The notes under the pieces were generated by a model. That model did no database searches. It worked only from the letters and a program-made list of their open reading frames with translations, and was not told the origin of the DNA. From Maribacter caenipelagi (GTDB taxonomy: Bacteria; Bacteroidota; Bacteroidia; Flavobacteriales; Flavobacteriaceae), in contig NZ_SNZW01000011.1 in the NCBI RefSeq assembly GCF_004364175.1, positions 62,001 through 126,000 on the forward strand: a DNA stretch of 64,000 nucleotides. Direction: 5' to 3'. This document shows, in pieces, positions 63,241 through 64,000 of the stretch. Made by a program: the position numbers and the translations under genes. Numbering within the stretch: position 1 is the first letter of the stretch; every line of letters starts with the position of its first letter.

Positions 63241-63677
63241 TTGATCATTTCTATATGCGGTATACCGTCTTCCAAATACTCTTTTCCTGTTGCATTAAAT
63301 CCTAAATCAGTATAGAATTTGGTAAGATATTTTTGAGCTGAAATTTTAATTTTATTTTCACTAAAACGGTCTTCTATAGCTTTAATAGAAGCTTCCATAA
63401 TTACTTTGCCATAACCAAATTTTCTATATTCCTTATGTACTGCTACTCTACCAATACTTGCTTGGTCAAAATAATCGCCTGGTTTAAAAATTCGCGTATA
63501 AGCTACTACTGTGTTGTCTTTAAATCCGATTACATGAATAGCTTTTTCATCTTTACCATCTAAATCTAGATAAACACAATCTTGTTCTACAACAAAAATA
63601 TCGCTTCGCAATTGTAGCACATTATATAGTTCTTTACTATCGAACTCTTCAAAACCAATTACCTTTATATCTAACAT
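63234..63677 (-). CDS. GNAT acetyltransferase, ElaA-like
   Basis: A 147-aa protein. LRSDIFVVEQDCVYLDLDGKDEKAIHV (about residues 28-54) is the ElaA-type start with the conserved FVVEQ...DLDGKD. The acetyl-CoA loop is RVAVHKEYRKFGYGKVIM (about 93-110), matching V-x5-RxxGxG/A. Acceptor substrate unknown. It is followed by two 13-bp direct repeats and the rpiB gene. Confidence 0.88.
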   Translation of the reverse strand: MLDIKVIGFEEFDSKELYNVLQLRSDIFVVEQDCVYLDLDGKDEKAIHVIGFKDNTVVAYTRIFKPGDYFDQASIGRVAVHKEYRKFGYGKVIMEASIKAIEDRFSENKIKISAQKYLTKFYTDLGFNATGKEYLEDGIPHIEMIKK

Positions 63678-63742
63678 GAATTTGCTTAATTAACTAGATA
63701 TGTTCATATCTATAACTATCTAAATATTTGATTATTAAGTAT

Positions 63743-63786
63743 TTGTAATAACTATTTAGGGTTATCAACATAGTTGTAATAACTAT
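63743..63786. repeat. Two direct repeats TTGTAATAACTAT
   Basis: TTGTAATAACTAT at 63743-63755 and again at 63774-63786, spaced 31 bp (start to start). They lie between rpiB and the acetyltransferase and end right at the rpiB stop. They may be operator sites of the acetyltransferase promoter. No function shown. Confidence 0.35.
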
Positions 63787-64000
63787 CTATTGAAGCGGAA
63801 TCTTTTCAATTCTACGTTCATGTCTACCACCTTCGAAAGAAGTATTTAAAAATGTAGAAACCATCTCAAGTGCTTGAGGTAAAGAAATATACCTTGCCGG
63901 TAAACTCAAAATATTGGCATCGTTATGTTCTCTAGCTAATTTAGTTATCTCTTTTGTCCAACATAGAGCAGCTCTCACATTTTGTTGCTTATTAGCGGTC
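63787..64000 (-). CDS. rpiB: Ribose 5-phosphate isomerase B (partial)
   Basis: Isomerises ribose 5-phosphate and ribulose 5-phosphate. The minus strand is open through the right edge; the visible C-terminal end reads TANKQQNVRAALCW, then AREHNDANILSLPARYISLPQALEMV and FEGGRHERRIEKIP, all RpiB (RpiB/LacA) signatures. About 70 residues are seen; the N-terminal half, with the catalytic Cys, is outside. Stop TAG at 63789-63787. Confidence 0.9.
   Translation of the reverse strand, partial: TANKQQNVRAALCWTKEITKLAREHNDANILSLPARYISLPQALEMVSTFLNTSFEGGRHERRIEKIPLQ

Noticed and set aside
63762..63770. TTATCAACA resembling a DnaA box
   Set aside because: A single site with one mismatch and no cluster, AT-rich unwinding element or replication genes nearby.

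Overview
The window reads as chromosome from a member of the Flavobacteriaceae (Bacteroidota), probably a marine one. The signs are low GC, Bacteroidota-type promoters (TAnnTTTG at the -7 position), OMP_b-brl-type TonB receptors with CarboxypepD_reg-like N-termini, many lipoproteins and DUF1080, S41 and M14 enzymes. The genus is not determined; resemblance to Maribacter/Zobellia-type genomes is an inference from memory of the protein families.

1-8.5 kb is a nitrite assimilation locus. It holds NarK (cut by the left edge), CobA, NirB, NirD, a DUF4202 protein, a NarX/NreB-like nitrate-sensing kinase and a siroheme synthase (dehydrogenase/ferrochelatase) domain. narK/cobA run leftward and nirB-nirD-DUF4202-kinase-cysG-like run rightward. 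The narK promoter and the cobA/nirB divergent promoter share pairs of TACGTA sites spaced exactly 10 bp, so they are probably under one regulator.

8.5-12.6 kb holds a NahK-like sugar kinase, a TlpA-like thioredoxin and a cluster of very small genes, one of them only 58 aa.

12.7-22.1 kb is a defence island built into a type I restriction locus: hsdM, hsdS, a small GIY-YIG nuclease, a Fic AMP-transferase, a broken hsdR start, a probable abiF-type structured RNA, an Abi_2/AbiF HEPN protein, then intact hsdR. Short palindromic repeats sit in frame inside hsdM and hsdS and abut both sides of the GIY-YIG gene. The fossil hsdR start overlaps the Fic stop codon, so fic and hsdR were probably once adjacent and the RNA-abiF module was added later.

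22-30 kb has a lipoprotein, an M14 peptidase and a tRNA with anticodon CAU. Beside the tRNA lie a damaged duplicate of its 3' half and a GIY-YIG pseudogene. Then come methylmalonyl-CoA epimerase, RbfA, a LolC/E-type permease and DusB.

30.1-32.5 kb is a tight three-gene operon: an Lgt-like membrane protein lacking some canonical Lgt residues, a radical SAM protein of the MJ0619/Tes type, and a 65-aa membrane protein. It is the best candidate here for an undescribed membrane-lipid modification system.

32.5-45.7 kb holds two tandem TonB receptors, LepA, a decayed LytTR response regulator, a small lipoprotein, a Kef/NhaP-type antiporter with TrkA domains, and a Usp-SulP pair in which both genes start with TTG.

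45.9-64 kb holds a CHASE/multi-PAS kinase with a single-domain response regulator, an MBL hydrolase, S8, M1, S41 and S10 peptidases, RnpA, DUF1080, NlpC/P60, a solitary C5 cytosine methyltransferase with a possible nuclease-like neighbour, an ElaA-type acetyltransferase, and RpiB cut by the right edge. No CRISPR array, rRNA or complete transposase was seen.
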